In this document: positions 22,075 to 29,900 of the stretch, piece by piece
How the letters are laid out: the number at the start of each line of letters is the position of its first letter
Numbering within the stretch: position 1 is the stretch's first letter
Source of the DNA: CAZGTQ01 sp964528575
Lineage (GTDB): Bacteria > Planctomycetota > UBA1135 > GCA-002686595
Assembly: GCA_964528575.1 (NCBI GenBank)
Contig: CAZGTQ010000460.1
Span: 1 to 45,308 of the forward strand
Reading direction: 5' to 3'
DNA length: 45,308 nt
Program-made: the position numbers and the translations under genes
The notes under the pieces: generated by a model
What the model was told of the DNA's origin: nothing
The model's database searches: none
What the model saw: the letters and a program-made list of their open reading frames with translations, nothing else

Positions 22075-22464
22075 ATGATCAACAACGACCCGACCGAGGG
22101 CGGCGTGGGCGCGGACGACGAGGTCGAGGACACCTTCGGGGCGGCCGAAACAGCGGGCAAGAAGGCCGCGGGCAAGAAGGCCGCGGGCAAGAAAGCCGCC
22201 GGGAAGAAGGACCCAGCGCGGAGCACATCCGATTCGGATCCGGCGTGGGAGCCCGAGAAGGGCGCGAGGTGCGTGTACGTGCGGGCCGCGAACGGCGGTG
22301 GCGCTCTCAGCTGCGCCGCGACCATCATCCGCGTGACCGACGACGAGCTCGTCGACCTGCGCTACCAGAACGCGAAGACCGGCCGCGAGGAGATCGCGCG
22401 CGACGTTCCGCGCCGCACCAGGCGCGACCACTACAACGCCTGGCAGCCGCCGCGCGGCGCCTGA
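22075..22464 (+). CDS. Hypothetical protein with AAGKK repeats
   Basis: The ATG at 22075 follows GGGAG and gives 129 residues. The acidic N-terminus is followed by four AGKK units in tandem (GKKAAGKKAAGKKAAGKK), resembling the Lys/Ala repeats of histone-H1-like bacterial DNA-binding tails. The C-terminal half (ARCVYVRAANGGGALSCAAT, then IIRVTDDELVDLRYQNAKTG) is a small beta-barrel-like domain. A nucleic-acid-binding role is plausible but unproven. Confidence 0.65.
   Translation: MINNDPTEGGVGADDEVEDTFGAAETAGKKAAGKKAAGKKAAGKKDPARSTSDSDPAWEPEKGARCVYVRAANGGGALSCAATIIRVTDDELVDLRYQNAKTGREEIARDVPRRTRRDHYNAWQPPRGA
22153..22211 (+). repeat. 15-bp tandem repeat encoding AAGKK
   Basis: Four near-identical 15-base units (core GGCAAGAAGGCCGCG) encode the AAGKK series in the gene at 22075. 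Unit number could vary by slippage without changing the frame. Confidence 0.85.
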
Positions 22465-23097
22465 GTGGCCGCGTCGTTCGCGATCAAGGCGAAGAGCAAC
22501 GCGCTCCCGCTCTCGCGCGAGATCCGCCGCGCGGCGCGCGACCAGATGCCGTTCGCCGTGGCGCGGGCTCTGACGCTGGCGGGCAACGACGTCGCGCGCG
22601 ACGTCGGCGCGCGCATCGAGCGCCACATGACCGTGCGCTCCAAGGGCCTGAAGCGCGCGCTGCAGTCGACGCGTGCCCAGAAGCGCGACTGGCCGCGCAC
22701 GCAGGCCGTCGTCCACCTGCGCACGTGGGCCGAGTTCCTGGCGATCCACGTCGAGGGCGGCATCAAGCGCCCCCAGAAGGGCGCGCGCAACGTGGCCGTG
22801 CCCACGCGGCTCGTGCGGCACACGAAGAAGGGCAAGGTGACCAAGCGCCACAAGCCGCGCCAGCTGATCGACGCGGGCGGCAAGTTCGCGGCGATCGGCG
22901 GCGAGAGCGTCGTCTTCCGCCCGGCGACGAAGCGCGGCAAGGGCAAGCGCGTGGGCATCTACTACACGCTGCACCGCAGGGTGCGTATCCGGGCCACCTG
23001 GCGCGCGCGTGCGGACGCGGCGAACAGCGTGCGGCGCACCTACTCAGGGCACCTGCGCGCGTCGCTCGACCGCGCCCTGGCGTCGAGGCGGGCCTGA
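22465..23097 (+). CDS. Neck/tail-completion-like structural protein
   Basis: The GTG start directly abuts the previous stop. The 210-residue basic protein begins with SFAIKAKSNALPLSREIRRA, then RDQMPFAVARALTLAGNDVA, a pattern seen in phage proteins of the type 'QLPFA.A.ALN..A..V'. The body has AVPTRLVRHTKKGKVTKRHK, then KPRQLID...FR, and near the end TLHRRVRIRATWRARADAAN. These features resemble minor head-tail or tail-completion proteins; its place just before the packaging block fits, but the exact role is unclear. A G/C-rich hairpin follows. Confidence 0.6.
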   Translation: MAASFAIKAKSNALPLSREIRRAARDQMPFAVARALTLAGNDVARDVGARIERHMTVRSKGLKRALQSTRAQKRDWPRTQAVVHLRTWAEFLAIHVEGGIKRPQKGARNVAVPTRLVRHTKKGKVTKRHKPRQLIDAGGKFAAIGGESVVFRPATKRGKGKRVGIYYTLHRRVRIRATWRARADAANSVRRTYSGHLRASLDRALASRRA

Positions 23098-23106
23098 GGA
23101 GGCGCC

Positions 23107-23130
23107 CAGGGGGGGCCTCGCCCCCCCCTG
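23107..23130 (+). terminator. GC hairpin after the structural gene
   Basis: CAGGGGGGG (23107-23115) pairs with CCCCCCCTG (23122-23130), ten bases after the stop at 23097. No T tract follows. It is terminator-like. Confidence 0.5.
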
Positions 23131-23299
23131 CCCCCCCCGGCCTGCCACCTTGGCGGGTCCTTCCCGGTGGGCCCCCTCAGTGGGTGTCGCCGACCCCCTC
23201 TAAAACGCTAGCGTGGCGCCAAAATGGCGGGTTACCACTGCCGGCCGCCGGCAGCCGGAAGCCCGGCCCCGCTCCCACCCCCTCAGCGAGGTCGATCCG
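23131..23299. other. Intergenic region
   Basis: This 169-base segment contains no gene that I can support. The short relatively AT-rich run CTAAAACGCTAGCGTGG (23201-23217), next to GGCGCCAAAATGGCG, and an inverted GCCGGCCGCCGGC are the only distinctive elements. It may hold a promoter for the gene at 23300. Confidence 0.35.
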
Positions 23300-23551
23300 A
23301 TGACGTTCTCCACTCCGCACGTCGGCCAGGTGGTCGTCTTCCGCCACGGCCGCACCGTGGGCGAACCGCAAGCCGCGATCATCACCCGCGTCCACGGCAC
23401 CAACCCCGAGGGCTGCGTCGACCTCGAGGTATTCCACGCCGCGCCGCCCGCGCCGGGCGCGCCGAGCTCGCGCCGGATCACGAGCGTGCCCAACCGCTGC
23501 AACGCGAGCCCCGACGCCGCAGCGTGGGAGATCGTGCTCGGCCCGCGCTAG
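23300..23551 (+). CDS. Small beta-rich hypothetical protein
   Basis: The ATG at 23300 follows GCGAGGTCGATCCG. The 83-residue product (MTFSTPHVGQVVVFRHGRTV) has alternating hydrophobic residues and resembles small SH3-like phage proteins such as those with 'GQ.V.F....G...AAIIT.V'. Function is unknown. It is flanked by non-coding stretches rich in hairpins. Confidence 0.6.
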   Translation: MTFSTPHVGQVVVFRHGRTVGEPQAAIITRVHGTNPEGCVDLEVFHAAPPAPGAPSSRRITSVPNRCNASPDAAAWEIVLGPR

Positions 23552-23690
23552 GATCGAAGGCGGCCGGCGTGGCGGCCCCACGCCGCGTTCGTCGGCCGGC
23601 TTTCTTCTTCAAGCCCCGCCGCCGCTCATCCCGGGACACGCGGGCCCGGCGAGCGGCGGCGGGGCCCTCGACCCCCGCGACAGCTCCCCG
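23552..23690. other. Intergenic hairpins including a perfect 15-bp inverted repeat
   Basis: A 7-bp hairpin (GGCGTGG 23566-23572, CCACGCC 23578-23584) is followed by GGCTTTCTTCTTC (23598-23610), a plausible terminator. Next, GCCCCGCCGCCGCTC (23613-23627) pairs perfectly with GAGCGGCGGCGGGGC (23651-23665) around a 23-base loop. The second structure may be a regulatory RNA element or part of the leader of the next gene. Confidence 0.5.
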
Positions 23691-24002
23691 ATGCAGACGC
23701 TGCCCCCGATCCGCGAGGACGCCGACTACGACGGCGCCCCGATCCTGAGTGGACACGACCCCGTCGTGTGTTCGACCTGCGGTAGCTCGCGTTGGAGCGC
23801 CACCCGTGGATGCTGGCGCGTCGGCACTCGTCTCTGGTGTGTGGCCTGCGGCAGCGCGGCGCCCCCGCCCCCGCCGCGGCCGACGCTGCTCGGCGATCGC
23901 GAGCGGCCGAATCTCACGCCGACGCTGCTCGCGCTCGTCGCCGCTTGCGCGCTCGCGCTCACGTTCGTCGCCGGCGCCGCATACATGGAGCTCACGCGGT
24001 GA
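23691..24002 (+). CDS. Zinc-ribbon membrane protein
   Basis: The 103-residue protein has two Cys pairs (VVCSTCGSSRWS and LWCVACGS, residues 27-53) forming a zinc ribbon, followed by a Pro-rich linker and one membrane helix (LLALVAACALALTFVAGAAY, residues 79-98) near the C-terminus. The arrangement places the ribbon on the cytoplasmic side. Function is unknown. Its stop overlaps the start of the ParB-methyltransferase gene. Confidence 0.65.
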   Translation: MQTLPPIREDADYDGAPILSGHDPVVCSTCGSSRWSATRGCWRVGTRLWCVACGSAAPPPPPRPTLLGDRERPNLTPTLLALVAACALALTFVAGAAYMELTR

Positions 24003-25282
24003 CGCTCCCCGGAGTCGCGCGCAAGCTCGTGCAGCGCAAGGTCGCGGACCTGCGCGCCTACGAGCGCAACGCGAAGGACCACCCCGAGGAGCAGATCGTC
24101 GCGCTGTGCCGCACGATCGAGAGGCACGGGTTCAACGCGCCGGTGCTCGTCGACCCCGAGCTGAACGTCGTAGCCGGGCACGCGCGGTTGCTCGCTGCGG
24201 CGCGCCTGGGCCTGCGCACGGTCCCGACGATCACGCTCGAGCATCTGACGCCCGAGCAGGCGCGCGCGTACCGCATCGCCGACAACCGCGTCGCCGAGCT
24301 CGGCGAGTGGAACGAAGCGCTGCTCGCATCGGAGCTGGAGGCGATCCGCCGCGACGGAGATCTCGACGGGACGGGCTTCTCCGACGACGAGCTCGCCGAG
24401 CTGCTCGAGTCGATCGACGAGGCGAACGAGGGCAACCGCGAGATCGAGGACACCGAACCCGGCGAGCCTCCCGAGACCCCCGTCTCGCGCCGCGGCGACG
24501 TGTGGATCCTCGGCCGCCACCGGCTCATGTGCGGGGACTCGTCGAGCTCCGAGGACGTCGAGGTCCTCCTCGCCGGCGACGTGCCCGCGCTGATGGCGAC
24601 CGACCCGCCCTACTGCGTCGAATACACCGGCGCCGACCGGCCGCAGAACTCGGGCAAGGACTGGTCGGACACGTACCGCGAGATCGAGATCGAGGACCTG
24701 GGCGAGTTCCTGCGCGCCGTCCTGCGCGCGGTCATGCCCCGCCTGCGCAAGGACGCGGGCATCTACATCTGGCACGCGCACCTGCAATACCCCGCGATCG
24801 ACCAGGTCCTCGCGGAGTTCGGCGTGCTGCGCCACCAGCCGATCATCTGGGCCAAGCCCTCGTCGACGTTCGGCTACTCGTACTACCGCTGGGCGCACGA
24901 GACGTGCGTCTTCGGCTGGCTGCAGGGGCACAAGCCGCCGCACTACCTCGAGAACGCGCTCGGCACCGTTTGGGAAGCCGACTGGGAGGGCAAGGCGCGG
25001 GTCAGCGGGAACGAGCACCCGTGCCAGAAGCCGCTGCGCCTGTTCGAGATCCCGATGGAGCAGCACACCGAGCCCGGCGGCGTCGTGTTCGAGCCGTTCT
25101 CCGGCAGCGGCACGCAGCTGCTCGCGGCCGAAAAGCTCGGCCGGCGCTGCCGCGCGATGGAGCTCGTGCCCGCCTTCGTCGACGTCGCGGTGCGCCGCTG
25201 GGAAGCCGCGACCGGGCAGGTGGCGCGGCTCGATGGAACCGACGACACGCTCGGGTCGCTCGAGCTGTCGCGGAACGGCTAG
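23999..25282 (+). CDS. ParB-like domain fused to an adenine/cytosine-N4 DNA methyltransferase
   Basis: The GTG start overlaps the previous stop. The 427-residue protein begins with a ParB-like nuclease domain (residues 10-100: VADLRAYERNAKDHPEEQIV; AGHARLLAAARLGL; YRIADNRVAELGEW). The second part is a beta-class amino-methyltransferase: the catalytic DPPY motif is at residues 202-205 and the AdoMet-binding FSGSG at 367-371, followed by ...LLAAEKLGRRC. The DPPY-before-FxGxG order is that of the beta group. Such ParB-methylase fusions are common in phages and usually protect phage DNA from restriction; target specificity cannot be inferred. Confidence 0.9.
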   Translation: MTLPGVARKLVQRKVADLRAYERNAKDHPEEQIVALCRTIERHGFNAPVLVDPELNVVAGHARLLAAARLGLRTVPTITLEHLTPEQARAYRIADNRVAELGEWNEALLASELEAIRRDGDLDGTGFSDDELAELLESIDEANEGNREIEDTEPGEPPETPVSRRGDVWILGRHRLMCGDSSSSEDVEVLLAGDVPALMATDPPYCVEYTGADRPQNSGKDWSDTYREIEIEDLGEFLRAVLRAVMPRLRKDAGIYIWHAHLQYPAIDQVLAEFGVLRHQPIIWAKPSSTFGYSYYRWAHETCVFGWLQGHKPPHYLENALGTVWEADWEGKARVSGNEHPCQKPLRLFEIPMEQHTEPGGVVFEPFSGSGTQLLAAEKLGRRCRAMELVPAFVDVAVRRWEAATGQVARLDGTDDTLGSLELSRNG

Positions 25283-25966
25283 GTGTCGGCCGCTCGACGC
25301 AGCCTGCCGCGCGAGCTGCTGTCCATGCGGCAGTACGCGGAACACCGGCGCGCGCGCGGGCTCGCCGGCGGCACGCACGTCGCGGTGCGCAAGGCGATCC
25401 GCGACGGCCGGTTGACGACCAAGTCGGCCACGAAACGCGGCCGGCGCTGGCTGATCGACCCCACGAAGGCCGACCGCGAGTGGAACGAGAACACGGCCGG
25501 GCCCAAGCAGCGCGACCCCGAGACGCTCTCTACCGCCCGCAAGGCCGCGGCCGAGGCGCGCCGCGCGGAGCTCGCGCAGGCCGAGCAGGGCCGACTCTTC
25601 GGCGACGACTCCGCACCGCGGCCGCGGCGCAGCTCGACCGAGGCCTCCGACGGCGGATCGGAGACGATGGCCAAGGCGCAGCGCATCCGCGCCGTCTACG
25701 AGGCGCGCATGGCCGAGCTGCGCTACCGCGAGCGCGCCGGCGAGCTCGTGCGCCGCTCCGACGTCGAGGGCACGACGTTCCAGATCTTCCGCTCGCTGCG
25801 CGACCGCGTCTTCGCCGTGATCGACCGCATCGGGCCCTTGTGCGCGGCGGAGACGAGCGAGGCGCAGGTGCGCGAGATCATGCGCGAGGACCTCGCGCGC
25901 GCGTTCTCGGAGGTCGCCGACTCCCTCACCCCGCCAGAGCGAACCGATGACGCGATCGCCGGATGA
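25283..25966 (+). CDS. Terminase small subunit (Nu1/gp1-like)
   Basis: The GTG start abuts the methyltransferase stop. The 227-residue protein has an N-terminal helix-turn-helix region (SMRQYAEHRRARGLAGGTHV, then VRKAIRDGRL...W) of the type that recognises packaging sites, a charged middle and a C-terminal helical part (RVFAVIDRIGPLCA; VREIMREDLARAFSEVADSL) that resembles the C-terminal ends of lambda Nu1-like or related packaging proteins. Its place directly before TerL supports the call. The stop overlaps the first ATG of the TerL frame. Confidence 0.8.
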   Translation: MSAARRSLPRELLSMRQYAEHRRARGLAGGTHVAVRKAIRDGRLTTKSATKRGRRWLIDPTKADREWNENTAGPKQRDPETLSTARKAAAEARRAELAQAEQGRLFGDDSAPRPRRSSTEASDGGSETMAKAQRIRAVYEARMAELRYRERAGELVRRSDVEGTTFQIFRSLRDRVFAVIDRIGPLCAAETSEAQVREIMREDLARAFSEVADSLTPPERTDDAIAG

Positions 25967-28062
25967 TCGCCACGCTGCCGCTCGAGCTCGCCGAGTGGAC
26001 GGACGAGCGGCTCGCGGCGGAGTTGCGCGCGATGCTCGACGTCGAGCTGCTCGACCCGACCGGTCTCTCAGCGGTCGACCTGCAACTGGCCGATGCACTC
26101 GCCGAAGCGGATGAAGATGGGGGGGGGGTAATGGCGCGGTCGGATGACGTCCACGACGGCGCGACGCTGGTGCGCGAGATCGCCGCGCGCGCGCTCGAGC
26201 CCGACCGCGTGCTCTCGGTCGCGGCGTGGGCGGACATGCACCGCCAGCTCTCGACCGTCTCCGCGAAAGAGCCCGGGCAGTTTCGAACGTCGCGCACGCC
26301 CTACACGCGCGAGCCGATGGAGGCGATGTCGATCACCTCGACCGTGCGCCGCGTCTCGCTGATGTTCGGCGCGCAGCTCGGCAAGACCGAGACGCTGAAC
26401 AACCTCGCCGGCTACATCATCCACCACGCTCCGGGGCCGACGCTGTTCGTGCAACCCAGCCTCGAGATCGCTCGGCTCGTCTCGCGCACGCGCCTGGACC
26501 CGATGATCGCCGAGTCGCCAGCGCTCGCGCGCCTGGTCAGCCCCGCGCGCAGCCGTGACGCCGGCAACTCGGTGTTTCAGAAGTCGTTCCCCGGCGGGTT
26601 CTTGCGCCTCGTCGGCGCGAACTCGGCCGCAGGCCTGCGTTCGATGCCCGTGCGGTTCCTCTTGCGCGACGAGATCGACGTGTGGCCGCGCGACGCCGAC
26701 GGCGAGGGTGATCCGCTCTCGCTCTCGACCGCGCGCACGCGCACCTTCACGGGGCGCGAAAAGATCATCGACACGTCGACGCCGACGATCGAGGGGCGCA
26801 GCGCGATCGCCGCCGCCTACGACGAGGGCGACCAGTCCGAGTACTTCGTGCCCTGCCCCGAGTGCCAGCACGAGCAGACGCTGCGCTGGACCCAGCTGAA
26901 GTTCGAGCGCGACGACGCCGGCGACCTGATCCATAACTCCGTCGCCTACGCGTGCGAGGCCTGCGGCACGCTGCTCGGCGAGCACCACAAGACCGGGATG
27001 CTCGCGCGCGGCCGGTGGATCGCGCGCGTGCCCTCGCGCTCGGCACGGCACCGATCGTTCCGGCTCAACGCGCTCTACTCGCCGATCGGGTTCTACCCGT
27101 GGACGGCCGCGGTCGAGGACTTCCTGAAGGCGAAGGGCGACGAGGCGCAGCTGCGCGTGTGGGTCAACACCGTGCTCGCCGAGACCTACCAGGAGCGTGG
27201 CGACGCGCCGCCCTGGGAGCGGCTCTACAACCGGCGCGAGCCGTATCCGATCGGCGTCGTGCCGCGCGGCGCGTGCATCCTCACCGCCGGCGTCGATGTG
27301 CAGAAGGACCGCGTCGAGCTCGAGGTCGTCGGCTGGGGCCCAGACTTCGAGTCGTGGAGCGTCGACTACGTCGTGATCGCCGGTCGGCCCGAGGACGCCG
27401 CGACGCTCGAGCAGCTGGCCCGCGTGATCGCGCGCAGCTATCCGATCGAGGGTTCCGAGGGCGGCGCCGGCCTCTCGATCTCGAAGGTCGGCGTCGACAC
27501 GGGGTACGCGACGCAGCACATGTACACGTGGATCCGCACGCAACGCGCCGACCAGGTCTTCGCGCTCAAGGGCGGGCCGCCCGGCTACCCCGTGATCGTC
27601 GGGCAGCCGCGCAAGGCCGAGGTCCTCGAGTCGGGCAAGAAGCTGCGCCGCGGCCTGCAGCTGTGGACCGTCGGCACCGGCATCGTCAAGGGCGAGCTCT
27701 ACGGGTGGCTGCGCCAGGAGCAGCCGACCGACACATCCCACGGCTGGCCTCGCGGCTGGTGCCACTTCCCCGAGCAGGACGAGGAGTGGTTCAAGCAGAT
27801 GTGCTCGGAGGTCCTGATGCCGCGCGTCAAGCTCGCGAAGTCGGGGCGCGAGAAGGGGCGCGTGTACGAGTGGGAGAAGACGCGCGAGCGGAACGAAGTG
27901 CTCGACTGTAGGGTCTACGCGAGGGCCGCGCTGGCGATCGCGGGCGCGGACCGCTGGACCGACGAGGACTGGAGACGCATGGCCGAGACGCTCGGCCGCG
28001 CGCCTCGCCGGCGCGACCGGCGCCGCGGCGAGGGCGGCGGCTGGCTCGCGCGGCACCGCTGA
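25963..28062 (+). CDS. terL: Terminase large subunit, lambda gpA type
   Basis: This 699-residue frame contains the packaging ATPase and nuclease. The ATPase has a Walker A-like GAQLGKTE (residues 136-143, Lys141) and a Walker B FLLRDEID with D236/E237. A zinc-binding pair (CPEC at 298-301, CEACG later) is typical of the GpA family. The nuclease half begins at GVDVQKDRVELEVVGWG. Lambda gpA homologues start near 'AWAD', which here is at about residue 85 from the first ATG, so the true start may be ATG 26131, after a run of ten Gs. With nine Gs the upstream 55 residues would end at a TAA overlapping that ATG (TAATG). Confidence 0.92.
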   Translation: MIATLPLELAEWTDERLAAELRAMLDVELLDPTGLSAVDLQLADALAEADEDGGGVMARSDDVHDGATLVREIAARALEPDRVLSVAAWADMHRQLSTVSAKEPGQFRTSRTPYTREPMEAMSITSTVRRVSLMFGAQLGKTETLNNLAGYIIHHAPGPTLFVQPSLEIARLVSRTRLDPMIAESPALARLVSPARSRDAGNSVFQKSFPGGFLRLVGANSAAGLRSMPVRFLLRDEIDVWPRDADGEGDPLSLSTARTRTFTGREKIIDTSTPTIEGRSAIAAAYDEGDQSEYFVPCPECQHEQTLRWTQLKFERDDAGDLIHNSVAYACEACGTLLGEHHKTGMLARGRWIARVPSRSARHRSFRLNALYSPIGFYPWTAAVEDFLKAKGDEAQLRVWVNTVLAETYQERGDAPPWERLYNRREPYPIGVVPRGACILTAGVDVQKDRVELEVVGWGPDFESWSVDYVVIAGRPEDAATLEQLARVIARSYPIEGSEGGAGLSISKVGVDTGYATQHMYTWIRTQRADQVFALKGGPPGYPVIVGQPRKAEVLESGKKLRRGLQLWTVGTGIVKGELYGWLRQEQPTDTSHGWPRGWCHFPEQDEEWFKQMCSEVLMPRVKLAKSGREKGRVYEWEKTRERNEVLDCRVYARAALAIAGADRWTDEDWRRMAETLGRAPRRRDRRRGEGGGWLARHR
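26119..26128 (+). repeat. G10 homopolymer at the TerL start
   Basis: Ten consecutive Gs precede TAATG at 26129-26133. In the present length the upstream frame continues into TerL (GGG GGG GGG GTA ATG). A length of nine would terminate it at the TAA and start TerL at the overlapping ATG. Confidence 0.85.
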
Positions 28063-28073
28063 GGGCTCACCGG

Positions 28074-28280
28074 ATGGCACTCGACAAGACCAAGCTGCTC
28101 GAGAAGCTCGAAAAGCTCTACTACGGTGGGGCGCGCCGCGTGCGCTACGAGGACCGCGAGCTCACGATGCACGACCGCGCGGAGGTCGGCGCGATCATCG
28201 CGCAGCTCAAGCGCGAGCTCGGCCTCAGCTCGTCGATGCCGCGCCGGCGCTACATCTCCACCGACAAGGACCTGACGTGA
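28074..28280 (+). CDS. Head-tail joining protein (gpW-like)
   Basis: The 68-residue protein (MALDKTKLLEKLEKLYYGGA) is a small, highly charged helix-strand protein; the pattern of a helix, YYxGxRxVxYEDRE and a second helix matches the gpW family, which fills the portal channel and connects head to tail in lambda-like phages. It lies directly between TerL and the portal gene, as in lambda. The stop overlaps the GTG of the portal gene. Confidence 0.85.
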   Translation: MALDKTKLLEKLEKLYYGGARRVRYEDRELTMHDRAEVGAIIAQLKRELGLSSSMPRRRYISTDKDLT

Positions 28281-29869
28281 CCCGCCGCGGCCGCCTGCAC
28301 GCTCCCCCGCCGAACTGGCTCGATCGAGCCATCCGCTGGGTCGCGCCAGAGGTCGGGCTGCGCCGCGCGGCCGCGCGCATGCAGCTCGCGCGCCTGCGCC
28401 GCTACGAGGCCGCAGCGGTCACGCGCCGCACGAGCGGCTGGCACGCCGGGCAGGGCAGCCCCAACGCGGAGATCGGCCCGTCGCTGCACCTGGTGCGCGC
28501 GCGCGTGCGCCAGCTGGTGCGCGACAACTGCTGGGCTGCCCGCGCGTGCCGGCATCTGCAGGTCAGCGCGACCGGCAGCGGCGGCGTGCTCGCGACTCCG
28601 ATCGGCTCGCGCGGCATCTCCGACCGAAAGCTCGCGCGCATCGATGAGCGCTGGAAGGACTGGTCCGGCACCGTCGCGCTCGACCCCGCCGGGCAGCAGA
28701 CCTTCGCGGGGATCCAGTCGCTCACGGCGCGCAGCGCGCACGAGGCCGGCGAAGTACTCGTGCGTCGCATCCACCGTTCGTCGCGATCGAAGCTGCCGAT
28801 CCCGATGCAGCTGCAGGTGATCGAGGCGGACTTCCTCGACACGGCGAAGACCGAGCAGCTCAAGGGTGGCAACCTCGTGCTGCAGGGCGTCGAGTACGAC
28901 CGCGGCGGCCGGCGCGTCGCGTACTGGCTCTTCCCGGTGCACCCCGGCGAGTCGATCGCGCTGACGTTGCCGAATCTCGTCTCCGAGCGCGTCAGCGCCG
29001 ATGACGTGATCCACGTCTACGAGCCGCTGCGTCCGGGCCAGGTGCGCGGGATCTCCGCCGGCGCGCCGGCGGCGATCCGCCACCGGGACTTCGACGAGTA
29101 CGAGGACGCGACGCTCGTGCGCGCGAAGATCGCGGCCCTGACGGTCGCGTTCATCCGCAATCCCGACGGGCAGCCGTCGACGTCGAACGTCGACGAGATC
29201 GAGGAGCTGCGCCCGGGCGGCGTCGAGTACCTGGCGCCCGGCGAGGACGTCACGTTCAACAACCCCCCGGCCATCATGGGTTACGAGGACTACGCGCGCG
29301 TCTCGCTGCGCGCGGTCGCCGCCGGCTGGGACGTCTCGTACGAGTCGCTCACGGGCGATCTCTCGCAGGTGAACTTCGCGAGCGGGCGCCTGGGCTGGAT
29401 CAGCGAGAACCGCCGCATCGAGGCGTGGCGCCGGCAGGTCTTCGTGCCGCAGGTCTGCCAGCGCGTCTGGTCGTGGTTCTTGGAAGGCGCCGCGCTCGCG
29501 GGTGACATCAGCGCGACCGACCTGGTGCGTGCCGAGTGGACGCCGCCGCGGCGCGAGATGATCCAGCCCGACAAGGAGATCAACGCCCTGCGCGTGCAGA
29601 TCGGTGCGGGCCTGCTCTCGCCGTCCGAGGCGCTGCGCCAGCTGGGTTACGACCCCAAGCGCATCCTCGAAGAGCTCGCGGACGACCTCGAGCTGATGCG
29701 TGATCTGGGCATCACGCCCGACCTGATGGTCAAGCTCACGAGCGAGCTCGAGGACGAGCAAGAACCCGGCGAACCGCCCGTGCCCGACTCGTCCGAGGGC
29801 CGCGCGCTCGTGCGCAACGGCGCGCGTGCGATGCGCGCACTCGCGCGTTGCGATGGTGGAGCAGCTTGA
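28277..29869 (+). CDS. Portal protein (lambda gpB type)
   Basis: The 530-residue protein begins with a basic N-terminus and contains YEAAAVTRRTSGWHAGQGSP near residue 43, corresponding to the start of lambda-B portals, then LVRDNCWAARACRHLQVSAT, RSAHEAGEVLVRRI (about residue 155) and ASGRLGWISENRRIEAWRRQ, all shared features of this portal family. The acidic end (ELEDEQEPGEPPVPDS) probably contacts the packaged DNA or the terminase. It forms the dodecameric ring at the head vertex. It follows the gpW-like gene by GTGA overlap. Confidence 0.92.
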   Translation: MTRRGRLHAPPPNWLDRAIRWVAPEVGLRRAAARMQLARLRRYEAAAVTRRTSGWHAGQGSPNAEIGPSLHLVRARVRQLVRDNCWAARACRHLQVSATGSGGVLATPIGSRGISDRKLARIDERWKDWSGTVALDPAGQQTFAGIQSLTARSAHEAGEVLVRRIHRSSRSKLPIPMQLQVIEADFLDTAKTEQLKGGNLVLQGVEYDRGGRRVAYWLFPVHPGESIALTLPNLVSERVSADDVIHVYEPLRPGQVRGISAGAPAAIRHRDFDEYEDATLVRAKIAALTVAFIRNPDGQPSTSNVDEIEELRPGGVEYLAPGEDVTFNNPPAIMGYEDYARVSLRAVAAGWDVSYESLTGDLSQVNFASGRLGWISENRRIEAWRRQVFVPQVCQRVWSWFLEGAALAGDISATDLVRAEWTPPRREMIQPDKEINALRVQIGAGLLSPSEALRQLGYDPKRILEELADDLELMRDLGITPDLMVKLTSELEDEQEPGEPPVPDSSEGRALVRNGARAMRALARCDGGAA

Positions 29870-29900
29870 CCGAGCCTCTCCGGGGTAGCACGCTCTCGAC

